64,000 nt of DNA from Gluconobacter cadivus (lineage in GTDB: Bacteria; Pseudomonadota; Alphaproteobacteria; Acetobacterales; Acetobacteraceae), in assembly GCF_015244745.1 (NCBI RefSeq), contig NZ_JABCQI010000006.1, positions 124,001-188,000 of the forward strand, written 5' to 3'. How positions within the stretch are numbered: the first letter of the stretch is position 1; each line of letters begins with the position of its first letter. The notes under the pieces were generated by a model, which was not told where the DNA came from, ran no database searches, and saw only the letters and a program-made list of their open reading frames with translations. Positions 47,436 through 55,137 of the stretch are shown piece after piece. The translations under genes and the position numbers were made by a program.

Positions 47436-49484
47436 TTAAAACCCCATGGCATCAAGAGCGGCCGCCGTGTAGCGGAACCGGCCCCCTGCCTCTCTTCTCT
47501 TTGATTGCCCCTGCTGGCGCAGCCAGCCCGTCACGCGATGCTCGGCGGGGATTTCCTCAATAAAGCCTGACGGCCTCGCTGAAACACCCTGACGATAGCC
47601 GACACTGCTGATCGTGGCCTGCTGCATGGCACGGGTCAGCGACACATAGGCCAGTCGGCGTTCTTCTTCATAGTTCCGCTCGCCCATCCCCGGAAAAACC
47701 GTCTCTTCCCAGGCGGGCAGGAACACATGCGGGAACTCCAGCCCCTTGGCCCGGTGCATGGTCATGAGCTGCACCCGATCGCGTCCGCGCTCATTCGGTG
47801 AGGCCGTGGCGAGGGCTGCGTGCTCCAGAAGATCCTGAAGCCGGGTCAAGCCCTCGGCCAGCCCGACCAGCTCGGACAGGTTCTGCAAGGCCGTCTCCCC
47901 TTCTTCAGACGCGGCCTCCCGCCACATCGTATAGTAGCCGGTCTCCTTCAGGAGCGTATCGAGGCGATCACAGAGCCGCATGTCCGGGATCTGCCCGATC
48001 CGGGAGACCGTCTCACGAAAGGCCAGCAGGCTGTCACGCACTTTCGCGGGCAGCGTTGCCGTGGTGACGGCCGCACACAGGCTGAGGCCGCGATCGTGCG
48101 CGTCCTGCTCGATCTGGCCAAGCGCCTTGGCGCCAAGGCCGCGCCTGGGCACGTTGGCCACGCGACGGAACGCCTCATCGGACTGGCGGCTGTCCGGACA
48201 GGCCGCCAGCATCAGGAACGCGAGCGCATCCTTCACCACGGCGCGGTGATAGAACCCGACATCGCCTATGATCTCGTAGGGAATACGCGCTTTGAGCAGT
48301 GCTTCTTCCAGGGAGCGGGATAGGCGGTTGATCCGGTAGATCATCGCCATATCGTGCCAGGCAACGCCTTCTGCCGCACGACGTCCCATCTCGGCCGCGA
48401 TCGCGTCGGCCTCGTCTGACGCATAATCGTAGGTGAGCACCTCGATCTTCTGACCATCGCCCTTCTGGGTAAACAGCGTCTTGGGGATCCGGCCCGGGTC
48501 TCGCGCGATGATGGCATTGGCGGCCTGGAGAATATGATGCGTCGAGCGGAAGTTCTCTTCGAGCTTGAAAAGTCTGGCTCCGTCAAACTCACGAACGAAG
48601 TTCCGGATGAAGCCGATTTTGGCCCCACGCCAAGAATATATTGATTGCGAATCATCGCCCACGGCGAAGAGTTCCCGTGAGTATTCAGACATATAGGTGA
48701 GCCACAGCATCTGTGCACGGTTCACGTCCTGAAACTCATCGGCCATCACGGATGTGAAGCGCTGCGACCACCTATCACGATAGGATCGGTCGTTCATCAG
48801 GGCAAGCGTTGGCCACATCAGCAGATCGGAAAAATTGGCGGCATTCTGCTCGCGCAGGGTCGCCTGATAGATCTGGTACAGACGAACGGCGAACTCCCAG
48901 CCTTCGACATCGACCATCTGTCGGGCGGCACGGCGGCGCTCGATCAGCCCGCGCACCCAGGCCGGTGCGGCCTCAGGTGTGACAAGGTTCTCTTTCATGT
49001 GCCCGATCCGCTCGCCCATTGTCTTGACCTGCCGGACGTCACACTTCTTGCCTGTGTCCGGTTCGGGCACAGTGTCGGGATCCATGGCCTTCATGAGACG
49101 GCGGATCAGCGCTGTCGCATCGTCCGCGTCGCGGATATCGAAGCCGGGGTGTAACTGTGCCACCTCGGGCTCGGCCCGAAGCTGTCGCGCGCCAAGGCCA
49201 TGAAACGTACCAAGCCAGAACGGAGCCTGTCCCTCGCCCAGGACGCTCGTGATGCGCTCACGCATTTCCTGCGCGGCCTTGTTGGTAAAGGTCACGCACA
49301 GGATCTGGGACGGCCGCATCCCATACATCTGGATCCGGCACGCCACACCGGCCGTCAGGGTCTTGGTCTTTCCCGTTCCGGCTCCAGCCAGCACGAGAAC
49401 CCGGCCAAGCGCCATGGCGGCCTCACGCTGCACAGGGGTCAGTGGCTCCAGAACCGGAGCGAGGGTCTGCGGATAAGAGGTCAT
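47436..49484 (-). CDS. UvrD/Rep-family superfamily I helicase
   Basis: 682 aa. Q-motif and Walker A L-A-G-A-G-T-G-K-T (about 32-40), V-T-F-T-N-K-A-A-Q-E-M motif Ia, D-E-F-Q-D-V-N motif II, G-D-D-S-Q-S-I-Y-S-W-R-G motif III, and the late V-S-L-T-R-A-M motif VI mark a 3'-5' DNA helicase. It is third gene of primase - unknown - helicase, joined by 4-nt overlaps. The set probably supports complementary-strand synthesis or repair of transferred DNA. Confidence 0.95.
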   Translation of the reverse strand: MTSYPQTLAPVLEPLTPVQREAAMALGRVLVLAGAGTGKTKTLTAGVACRIQMYGMRPSQILCVTFTNKAAQEMRERITSVLGEGQAPFWLGTFHGLGARQLRAEPEVAQLHPGFDIRDADDATALIRRLMKAMDPDTVPEPDTGKKCDVRQVKTMGERIGHMKENLVTPEAAPAWVRGLIERRRAARQMVDVEGWEFAVRLYQIYQATLREQNAANFSDLLMWPTLALMNDRSYRDRWSQRFTSVMADEFQDVNRAQMLWLTYMSEYSRELFAVGDDSQSIYSWRGAKIGFIRNFVREFDGARLFKLEENFRSTHHILQAANAIIARDPGRIPKTLFTQKGDGQKIEVLTYDYASDEADAIAAEMGRRAAEGVAWHDMAMIYRINRLSRSLEEALLKARIPYEIIGDVGFYHRAVVKDALAFLMLAACPDSRQSDEAFRRVANVPRRGLGAKALGQIEQDAHDRGLSLCAAVTTATLPAKVRDSLLAFRETVSRIGQIPDMRLCDRLDTLLKETGYYTMWREAASEEGETALQNLSELVGLAEGLTRLQDLLEHAALATASPNERGRDRVQLMTMHRAKGLEFPHVFLPAWEETVFPGMGERNYEEERRLAYVSLTRAMQQATISSVGYRQGVSARPSGFIEEIPAEHRVTGWLRQQGQSKRREAGGRFRYTAAALDAMGF

Positions 49485-50152
49485 GCGGGCACCTGCTCGA
49501 CGGGATAGACCTCAGACGCCACGGGATCCTCGACGGGAACGATATTGCTGCTGTCGGTAAAGAGGGTCAGAGGATGATAGAGGTTAAAGCCCTCATGAGG
49601 ACCATCCCATCGTCCGGCAATCACGAGAGCCAACGCGCGGTTCAGGCCGCTACCCAGCCACACAAGCTGGTGCGGGACCGGCATTTCAGGCGCTTCAGGA
49701 TCCGTACAGCCAAGACGGCGCGCATGATCCATCCAGATCGCCGAGGCCTTTTCATGGCCCAGCATGTTGAAGGTCAGGCCGGTCTTGATAACGATATGGT
49801 CGATATGCTGGCGGGCCGTGGATCGGGTGTCCTTATACATCATGACGTCCTCAAAAGCCTTGGGGCAGGCTGACAGGGTGAGCGTTGGGAGTTCAGGTCC
49901 GTTCAAACGGACGATCGTTGATTTTCGGGTGAAGACGATCAGCTCACCGTCGCGGTCCCAGGCGTCGTTCAGGCGATCACCGCCGATGACGACCCCCTGC
50001 ACCAGTCCTTCGGGCGTCTGCGCCTCACAGAAGACTTCGGGGGCCGAGGTTCTCAGACCAGTTCTCTTCCAAACCTTGATGGCCTCTGCGTCCTGCCGCC
50101 ACAGGATCAGTGTGACGGCCTGCCAGCTCAGACGGGATTTGCTCTGCTTCAT
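49481..50152 (-). CDS. Unknown protein between primase and helicase genes
   Basis: 223 aa, soluble, with four Trp (S-W-Q-A-V-T-L-I-L-W, A-I-W-M-D-H) and a beta-rich centre (E-L-I-V-F-T-R-K-S-T-I-V-R-L). It overlaps both neighbours by 4 nt (ATGA), which implies strict co-translation with primase and helicase. No family recognised. A replication-accessory role is inferred from the operon. Confidence 0.65.
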   Translation of the reverse strand: MKQSKSRLSWQAVTLILWRQDAEAIKVWKRTGLRTSAPEVFCEAQTPEGLVQGVVIGGDRLNDAWDRDGELIVFTRKSTIVRLNGPELPTLTLSACPKAFEDVMMYKDTRSTARQHIDHIVIKTGLTFNMLGHEKASAIWMDHARRLGCTDPEAPEMPVPHQLVWLGSGLNRALALVIAGRWDGPHEGFNLYHPLTLFTDSSNIVPVEDPVASEVYPVEQVPA

Positions 50153-51129
50153 GCCGCCACGTCCTGACGGGCGCGGCGCTGCAGAACGGCGTTCCAGTCC
50201 TTGTCTTCGCCTTTGGGTGAATACCGCAGGGGCTTGAGCCCGGCTTCGCGGATCATGGGCGCATAGATCTCCTCGTAACGGTCGCCCTGGGCATCGCCGT
50301 CCACGACGATCATGACGCGGCCGCCAGCCTCAATCGTGCCAAGAAGAGCGCGGAACTCCTCCAATGCTTCGGGGCTCATGCCGCCTCCGGTCGAGACATA
50401 CAGACTGGGGTCTGCAAAGAACGGATCCATGGCCGCATAGGACAGGACGTCGATGGCGGACTCACCGATGACCAGACGGACGGGCTTCACTCCTTTTTCG
50501 CCAGTCCTCATCCGAAAGAGCATTTTGCCGCCGCCGCCCGAGGAGAAGCCGCGATATTCCGGCCCGCGCATCTCCATGCCCGTCAGGCGGCCTGCATTGT
50601 TGTGATGGGCGAACCAGGCCGTGCCCTTCATGCCTTCCCGCAGGAGACCCTGCTGGTTCGTGAGATGAAGAATGCGTTCCGACAAAGCCCGGTCGCGGGT
50701 CAGATAGGTCCAGGCAGCCGACCCCGGCTGGGGAGCCTGACGGTTCTTCCACATATAGTTTGGATCGCGTGCGGGTTTGCGCTCTTTCGGCTCTGCGACG
50801 TACTCGGCCCCACTGGGTGCCAGGCCAAGCATTCCACGGAGTTCGACGCGTGCGTTACCGAGAGACATCCCGGGATTGAGGAACCGGACCAGGTCGATGA
50901 CCGAGCCTTTGACGATCGAAGAGGAATTGTGCGGATCCCACCAGCCCTTGCCGCCATGGGTCACGATGATGCTCTCGCCTCTCACGCGGCGGAAACGCAT
51001 GTGACGGGCCGAGCTTTCGGAGCGGACGAACCTGTAACCAGCCTGCTCCAGAACAACGATGCAACTGATCTCGTCACGAAACTTCTGGAGTTCCTCGTTC
51101 ATCTGCTGGGGCGTGTTCTGGTAAGCCAT
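50149..51129 (-). CDS. Toprim-domain DNA primase (plasmid type)
   Basis: 326 aa from ATG 51129 (GGAGG 10 nt upstream). The N-terminal part resembles DUF3991-type primase-associated sequence (V-L-E-Q-A-G-Y-R-F, H-G-G-K-G-W-W-D-P-H-N). The C-terminal Toprim domain has V-I-G-E-S-A-I-D-V-L-S-Y and M-I-V-V-D-G-D-A-Q-G-D. Such proteins occur in many conjugative plasmids, probably priming the complementary strand. The frame is open further upstream to ATG 51642, which sits behind the transfer motif; a 171-residue longer form cannot be excluded. Confidence 0.85.
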   Translation of the reverse strand: MAYQNTPQQMNEELQKFRDEISCIVVLEQAGYRFVRSESSARHMRFRRVRGESIIVTHGGKGWWDPHNSSSIVKGSVIDLVRFLNPGMSLGNARVELRGMLGLAPSGAEYVAEPKERKPARDPNYMWKNRQAPQPGSAAWTYLTRDRALSERILHLTNQQGLLREGMKGTAWFAHHNNAGRLTGMEMRGPEYRGFSSGGGGKMLFRMRTGEKGVKPVRLVIGESAIDVLSYAAMDPFFADPSLYVSTGGGMSPEALEEFRALLGTIEAGGRVMIVVDGDAQGDRYEEIYAPMIREAGLKPLRYSPKGEDKDWNAVLQRRARQDVAA

Positions 51130-51275
51130 GGCGGAATATCCTCCCGAACGTCCGTTACTTTCGATCTGTGGAAAGTATAGTAAATATCCGTCAAAATATC
51201 CAATTAATACAACGGAATATCTCGGAATATATTTACTTGATTGAGTAAAATAGTTCTTGCGTCCCGAGCGACAAA

Positions 51276-51640
51276 AACCAGTTTTTCTTGTTCGTCCTGC
51301 GGGGGGTTCGGGGGCAGCGCAGCCCCCGGTGTTGCCGCTGAAAGGAGATGTGTGGAGACGTTTTTCTCGTCCCGTCCTGCCAGGAACACTACAGTTGCGG
51401 GCCGAGGGTGTCAGGACCGGAAGACTGCGGATCGGCAAAAGCGGGTTGCGGGCAGCGCGGGACAACGTCCTGCGATGAACGCGGCCCTCTTTTGACGAAA
51501 GACGCGGTCTGGAGCCCGAAGGGTTGTCTTGAGACCCTCGGACCGTGACTGTCACACTGATCGCATGACGGCGAGGTCGGAACACAGCTCCGTGCCACCC
51601 CGCAAGGGGTGGTTGAAGCGGCAACGTCTGATGATACGGC
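51276..51640. repeat. Diverged leading-region repeat, copy D
   Basis: It shares layout rather than strict identity with copies A-C: two T-rich plus GTCCTGC blocks about 80 bp apart (near 51280 and 51361), GTGACTGTCACACTGA (as GACTGTCAGACTGA in B/C), and a hairpin CCACCCC-GCAA-GGGGTGG (about 51596-51613). It lies upstream (minus-strand sense) of the primase operon, like B and C before their genes. Confidence 0.5.
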
Positions 51641-51680
51641 ATGAACGGATCCTTCAAGAAGTATCGCCAGTCTGCCCGTG

Positions 51681-51695
51681 CCATCTGCGACTGAA
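51681..51695 (-). promoter_or_regulatory. AGTCGCAG motif ahead of the primase region
   Basis: Minus-strand TTCAGTCGCAGATGG, AGTC at 51692. It is 50 nt before an ATG at 51642 that has GAAGGAT as Shine-Dalgarno and is in frame with the primase. Confidence 0.58.
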
Positions 51696-51705
51696 GCCTT
51701 CGGCC

Positions 51706-51876
51706 TCAGCTTTTTTTCATGGATGGCGCATCATCCCTCTGCCCGTCTTCCTCTTTCGTCTGCCCCTTCTGTCGCTCCAGCTCCGCCAGCGTGCGTCTCA
51801 CAGCCTGCGAGAACCGGGTTTTTCCCTCCCAGAAACGGCGGGAATAGTCACGACGGGTCATCACAGCCGTTCTCAT
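51706..51876 (-). CDS. 56-residue basic/charged protein
   Basis: M-R-T-A-V-M-T-R-R-D-Y-S-R-R-F-W-E-G then an amphipathic helix (Q-A-V-R-R-T-L-A-E-L-E-R-Q) and a polar tail ending M-K-K-S. The start overlaps the upstream stop (ATGA), which argues for real, coupled translation. Possibly DNA-binding; no family recognised. Confidence 0.5.
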   Translation of the reverse strand: MRTAVMTRRDYSRRFWEGKTRFSQAVRRTLAELERQKGQTKEEDGQRDDAPSMKKS

Positions 51877-52094
51877 GCCACACCTTCCGGGCGATCGAGG
51901 CTGTCCAGGAGCTTCTCCTGCGAGCGGCGGCGCAGCGTCGCGGCCTTGCGGCGGAAACCGGCCGTCAGACGCGATGGCAGCATGAGGGACTGATCCGTGT
52001 CTTCGAGAAAGACGGCCTCTGCCATCAGGCGGGCGCTCAGGGCGCGCGCCTGACTGCGGGGAACCGTGAGGGGAGCGGGTGTCGAATAGAACAT
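51873..52094 (-). CDS. 73-residue hypothetical protein
   Basis: The ATG at 52094 has an excellent AGGAGG Shine-Dalgarno 5 nt upstream. The protein is basic and helical (S-Q-A-R-A-L-S-A-R-L-M, F-R-R-K-A-A-T-L-R-R-R-S-Q-E-K). It is the first of two overlapping small genes, lying after the terminator of the SSB-2 operon. Function unknown. Confidence 0.6.
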   Translation of the reverse strand: MFYSTPAPLTVPRSQARALSARLMAEAVFLEDTDQSLMLPSRLTAGFRRKAATLRRRSQEKLLDSLDRPEGVA

Positions 52095-52133
52095 AAAGCC
52101 TCCTGAGACCCGCCTCCTTCAGGAAGCGGGTAT

Positions 52134-52157
52134 AAAAAGACCGGCTCGAGGGCCGGT
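52134..52157 (-). terminator. Intrinsic terminator of the second SSB operon
   Basis: On the minus strand ACCGGC/GCCGGT arms around CTCGA are followed by CTTTTT. It sits 30 nt after the SSB-like stop. Confidence 0.8.
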
Positions 52158-52186
52158 TTGCGTGCGTGTTTCGAAGAAAGAGGACG

Positions 52187-52537
52187 TCAGCGTCCCGGAT
52201 CGGTAAGGATCATCACATCCCCGTCCTGCGCACTCACCACGATCTCGGGCTCGGGCGGCCCCTGATCCGTGCGTGCGCGGACTTCGTAAGAGCCGCGCAC
52301 GAACACGAGCTGGCCCTTGCGGGCGCGTTGTTCGAGAAGATCGGTCAGAAAGTCGTTGTGGCAGACGATCCTGTGCCACACCGTCTGCGGGACGCGGCGA
52401 CCCGTCGTTATGTCCGTGCGCTGGCTGTCGGTTGCCAGACGAAAGAGGGCCACGCGGTGTCCGTCCTGCCCTGTGCGGATCTCCGGATCCGCACCGAGAT
52501 TGCCAATGACGATGGCAAGGCTGAAGGTCTGAGCCAT
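52187..52537 (-). CDS. Second SSB-like (OB-fold) protein
   Basis: 116 aa from ATG 52537 (AAGGA 9 nt upstream). OB-fold pattern: L-A-I-V-I-G-N-L-G-A-D-P-E-I-R, R-V-A-L-F-R-L-A-T-D-S, W-H-R-I-V-C-H-N, and F-V-R-G-S-Y-E-V-R-A. Unlike the 36.5-kb SSB it lacks the Gly-rich linker and acidic D-D-I/E-P-F tip, so it probably does not recruit the usual SSB partners. Last gene of a minus-strand operon. Confidence 0.88.
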   Translation of the reverse strand: MAQTFSLAIVIGNLGADPEIRTGQDGHRVALFRLATDSQRTDITTGRRVPQTVWHRIVCHNDFLTDLLEQRARKGQLVFVRGSYEVRARTDQGPPEPEIVVSAQDGDVMILTDPGR

Positions 52538-52563
52538 TATCCTGTCCTTTTCGCTTGCCCGTG

Positions 52564-53085
52564 TCAGAAAAGCTCGGCCTGCACGGGCGCGGCAGGGGGA
52601 GACTGATGTGTGGTTGGCAGGGCGATCCGGAAGCGGTCCGCCAGACGCGCCAGATCGGCCCGGTCGCGTGCCTCCTGCTCTGCGGCAAGGGCGCGGGTGT
52701 AGGCCTCGATCAGGCCGCTGCCGATGATGCGGTTGCGAATGTCGCGTTCGACGTCCGACCAGGTCCAGGCGGGATCGCCATAACAGCCGTACAGGACGAT
52801 GCTGCGCAGGAAGCCCAGACGTGCCTGTGTCGTGGAGAACTGCGCGCCCCAGAAGCCGTGGATGTCGTAATGGGCGATATGCCCGAACATCTGGCTCAGG
52901 CGGTTGTAGAGCGTGCGGTTCCAGGCACTCTGCGGAAACCCGCGTGCGATGAATGACAAAAGCGCGTTTCCGATCTTCGCCTTCTCGGCCGCGTCGCTGA
53001 ACTGCGTTGCGGTGAGGCCCTGAGGCTGGATCGGCGGCCGTCGCAGCGCGGGACACACGAGGGACGCGGGCTCCGGCCCGTTCAT
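52564..53085 (-). CDS. Hypothetical protein in the SSB-2 operon
   Basis: 173 aa, soluble, aromatic-rich (F-W-G-A-Q-F-S-T-T-Q-A-R, H-I-A-H-Y-D-I-H-G-F-W) with a long C-terminal helix. It overlaps the upstream gene by 4 nt and ends 26 nt before the SSB-like start. I recognise no family. Confidence 0.65.
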   Translation of the reverse strand: MNGPEPASLVCPALRRPPIQPQGLTATQFSDAAEKAKIGNALLSFIARGFPQSAWNRTLYNRLSQMFGHIAHYDIHGFWGAQFSTTQARLGFLRSIVLYGCYGDPAWTWSDVERDIRNRIIGSGLIEAYTRALAAEQEARDRADLARLADRFRIALPTTHQSPPAAPVQAELF

Positions 53086-53432
53086 GAGCGCACCTCATGG
53101 GCGAGCAGCGCCTCGACCTGAGTAAGGTAGGCTTTGAACGGTGTGTCTTCAGGGATGACCCTGATCCAGTGTTCGGTGCCGAGGGATCCTGTCCAGCGGG
53201 CCTCGCTGAACCCTTCGGGATGATCGCCCCCGCGCTCGGGTGTAACAGACACAAGGAAGGAGGCCTCCGGGTAATCATCGTGCAGGCGCGTGCCGTACTC
53301 GGCAACGGCAGCCCGGATCCCTGCAAGGTCAGCCACCTCGATCCGCGTCTTTTTGTAACGGGCCGGAGATGAACAGGAGATTAAGCTCCCGTGAGAGGCC
53401 GCAGGAATTGCGGCGAGCGTGTATGTCGGCAT
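53082..53432 (-). CDS. Hypothetical protein in the SSB-2 operon
   Basis: 116 aa from ATG 53432. Mixed alpha/beta: S-F-L-V-S-V-T-P-E-R-G-G-D near the middle and W-I-R-V-I-P-E-D-T-P-F near the end. Its stop overlaps the next start (ATGA). A small soluble leading-region protein of unknown function. Confidence 0.6.
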   Translation of the reverse strand: MPTYTLAAIPAASHGSLISCSSPARYKKTRIEVADLAGIRAAVAEYGTRLHDDYPEASFLVSVTPERGGDHPEGFSEARWTGSLGTEHWIRVIPEDTPFKAYLTQVEALLAHEVRS

Positions 53433-53464
53433 GGTGATCTCCACAGCGCCTGATCTCGGGGGTC

Positions 53465-53593
53465 TCAAAGGAAGGAGGGGAGCACCACCACCAGAACGAT
53501 GAAGATTGCGAAGAGCACGATGCCTGCCACGAACTCGGCCAGTTCGAGCCATTCTATGCGGTTGCGGGGACGCAGATCGGAAAGGTCGGCCAT
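53465..53593 (-). CDS. 42-residue single-pass membrane protein
   Basis: ATG 53593 with GGAG 8 nt upstream: M-A-D-L-S-D-L-R-P-R-N-R-I-E-W then one membrane segment (F-V-A-G-I-V-L-F-A-I-F-I-V-L-V-V-V-L). Clear RBS and topology support it. First gene of the SSB-2 operon. Confidence 0.65.
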   Translation of the reverse strand: MADLSDLRPRNRIEWLELAEFVAGIVLFAIFIVLVVVLPSFL

Positions 53594-53788
53594 GTCATTC
53601 TCCTTTTTTCTTCCATGACCCTTTCCGGCGACCGCAGCGGGGACTGGCTGGCAAAGGCGCTGCAACGCAGCGGGATCGGACGACCCGCAGCGCAGCGAGG
53701 ACACGGCCGACCCACCCTTTGCCGGACAGGCTCCGGTGTGGTGCCTGCCCTCCCTTTTTCCCCTTCCCCCTTTTTCTTTTCCCGCCTC
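53594..53788. other. Structured gap upstream of the SSB-2 operon
   Basis: GGCAAAGG (53650-53657) and CCTTTGCC (53716-53723) bracket a hairpin CGCTGC-AAC-GCAGCG and other GC-rich arms. T/C-rich DNA follows (53750-53785). No gene seen. Its position upstream of a minus-strand leading gene matches the other structured elements. Confidence 0.5.
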
Positions 53789-54196
53789 CTACTGCGCGAG
53801 GTTGGCGACCTGTCGCGCCAGACGGGCACAGAGCGCGCGCGTCACAGGATCGTCCTCGTCCACGATGGCCCCGGTCAGGACAGGAAGAAGGCGGCGCGCT
53901 TCAGGGGCGGAGAGATCCAGATGCCAGCACGCACCGATCTGCGTGGCCACGGCGTCCGGCTGATCGACCGGACGGACGGACACGGAGACTTCGTTGCCGT
54001 CCACGTTTTCAGGTTCGAGAACGGCCTTCTGACCGTCTGGCAGGCGAACCGGGCGCAGCCCGCTCTCGTTCGCCTCGTCGGCCGTCGCGTCCAGAACGAG
54101 CTGACCGGCTGCCTCGGCGGTCTCGGCCTCGACCTGAAAATTGACGCGGTCGGAGAGAAGCTGGCGCTCGCTGAGCGTCACAATAAAAACAGGCAT
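53789..54196 (-). CDS. Hypothetical soluble protein
   Basis: 135 aa, acidic (net negative), beginning M-P-V-F-I-V-T-L-S-E-R-Q-L-L-S. A beta-rich N-terminal half and a helical C-terminal half (L-P-V-L-T-G-A-I-V-D-E-D-D). Preceded, in minus-strand order, by a terminator at 54217-54242, so it starts a new unit. No family recognised. Confidence 0.6.
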   Translation of the reverse strand: MPVFIVTLSERQLLSDRVNFQVEAETAEAAGQLVLDATADEANESGLRPVRLPDGQKAVLEPENVDGNEVSVSVRPVDQPDAVATQIGACWHLDLSAPEARRLLPVLTGAIVDEDDPVTRALCARLARQVANLAQ

Positions 54197-54216
54197 GTCA
54201 GGCTCCAGAAATGGAA

Positions 54217-54242
54217 AAGGCCGCCCCGGAGCGAGCGGCCTT
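54217..54242 (-). terminator. Intrinsic terminator
   Basis: Minus-strand AAGGCCGC ... GCGGCCTT followed by T-rich bases (TTCC). It lies 26 nt after the stop of the LPD29-like gene. Confidence 0.7.
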
Positions 54243-54268
54243 GAAGGGCGGACGAAAAAAGAAAAGGC

Positions 54269-54949
54269 TCAGTCGCTCACATATTCGGAGCTGCCGAACA
54301 CGTCCTGCCAGGGACTGTTACTCGTCAGGTGGCAGTCGGACTGCTGGTCGTAATATCCGGACTTGAACCGCGAGGTGATGGCCTGGAGGGTCTCGGTCGC
54401 CGTCTCGTCCAGATCCTCCTCAGTCTGCACCGTCACACTCCCGTAATCGCGTTTGCGGACGGAGAACTTGACCTTCGGGAACGCCTTTTTCAGCATCCGG
54501 CGGATGTTTTTGGCGGCCAGCGTGCCGCTGCTGTCGTCGCCCTGTTCCAGATCGGCATAGTCCGGATTGACGCGGAGCGCTGCGACCTCGGCGGCATGTT
54601 CTGCTTTGGCGCGCGCTTCGGCTGCCACCTTCTCGGCCTCCACCTCTTCGGCATGGGTACGGAGGAAAGCAATCTCCTCGGGACTGGCCAGTCCCTTGTC
54701 GGCTTCGATCCGCCACTGGACACCGCGCAGAATGGCCTCGGGCAGACGACGGGAGATCGAGCCACAGGCAAAGACGATGTCATAGGAGGCGCTGCCGCCC
54801 GACACGATGGCCCCGCCACGCGACAGGGACCGGACGGTGGTCGGACTTTCCTTGCCGTAAACAGCCATGACGATCCCGGCTCCCCGGCTGTAGAGATGGG
54901 TGTAAACGCGGGTGCCGACCTGAACGGGAACGAGAGAGGGGACGAACAT
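54269..54949 (-). CDS. LPD29-like leading-region protein
   Basis: 226 aa. The C-terminal part (about 150-205) matches the LPD29 pattern (N-I-R-R-M-L-K-K-A-F-P-K-V-K-F-S-V-R and later T-L-Q-A-I-T-S-R-F). This domain is otherwise found in large polyvalent proteins delivered with mobile DNA. A coiled segment (E-E-V-E-A-E-K-V-A-A-E-A-R) separates it from a small N-terminal domain. A long inverted repeat sits at 55009-55079 just upstream. A role soon after entry is plausible. Confidence 0.7.
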   Translation of the reverse strand: MFVPSLVPVQVGTRVYTHLYSRGAGIVMAVYGKESPTTVRSLSRGGAIVSGGSASYDIVFACGSISRRLPEAILRGVQWRIEADKGLASPEEIAFLRTHAEEVEAEKVAAEARAKAEHAAEVAALRVNPDYADLEQGDDSSGTLAAKNIRRMLKKAFPKVKFSVRKRDYGSVTVQTEEDLDETATETLQAITSRFKSGYYDQQSDCHLTSNSPWQDVFGSSEYVSD

Positions 54950-55008
54950 CGTCTGATCCTTTTCCTTTGGATTTTCGTGATGTCTTCTCCAGCGTCAGCG
55001 CGGGACGG

Positions 55009-55079
55009 CCGGGTCAAAAGCGGCGCGTGCGCCGGCACCGGAAGCGGCGAAGCCGGTGAGGAGCCACCTTTTGACCCGG
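55009..55079. repeat. Long inverted repeat upstream of the LPD29-like gene
   Basis: Perfect 12-bp arms CCGGGTCAAAAG (55009-55020) and CTTTTGACCCGG (55068-55079) enclose a 47-nt loop that itself contains GC-rich hairpins (CCGG-CA-CCGG). No T-run follows directly. The start of the next minus gene is 60 nt away. Confidence 0.75.
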
Positions 55080-55137
55080 ACGGAGCGCGATGGCAGCGCC
55101 CCTCTCCTCCTTTCCTTTTCTTTTCCCGCTCCCTGCT

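Noticed and set aside
49052-49075. GTGTCC-GGTTC-GGGCAC in the UvrD-like gene
   Set aside because: One mismatch in the palindrome and deep inside a conserved coding region; likely chance.
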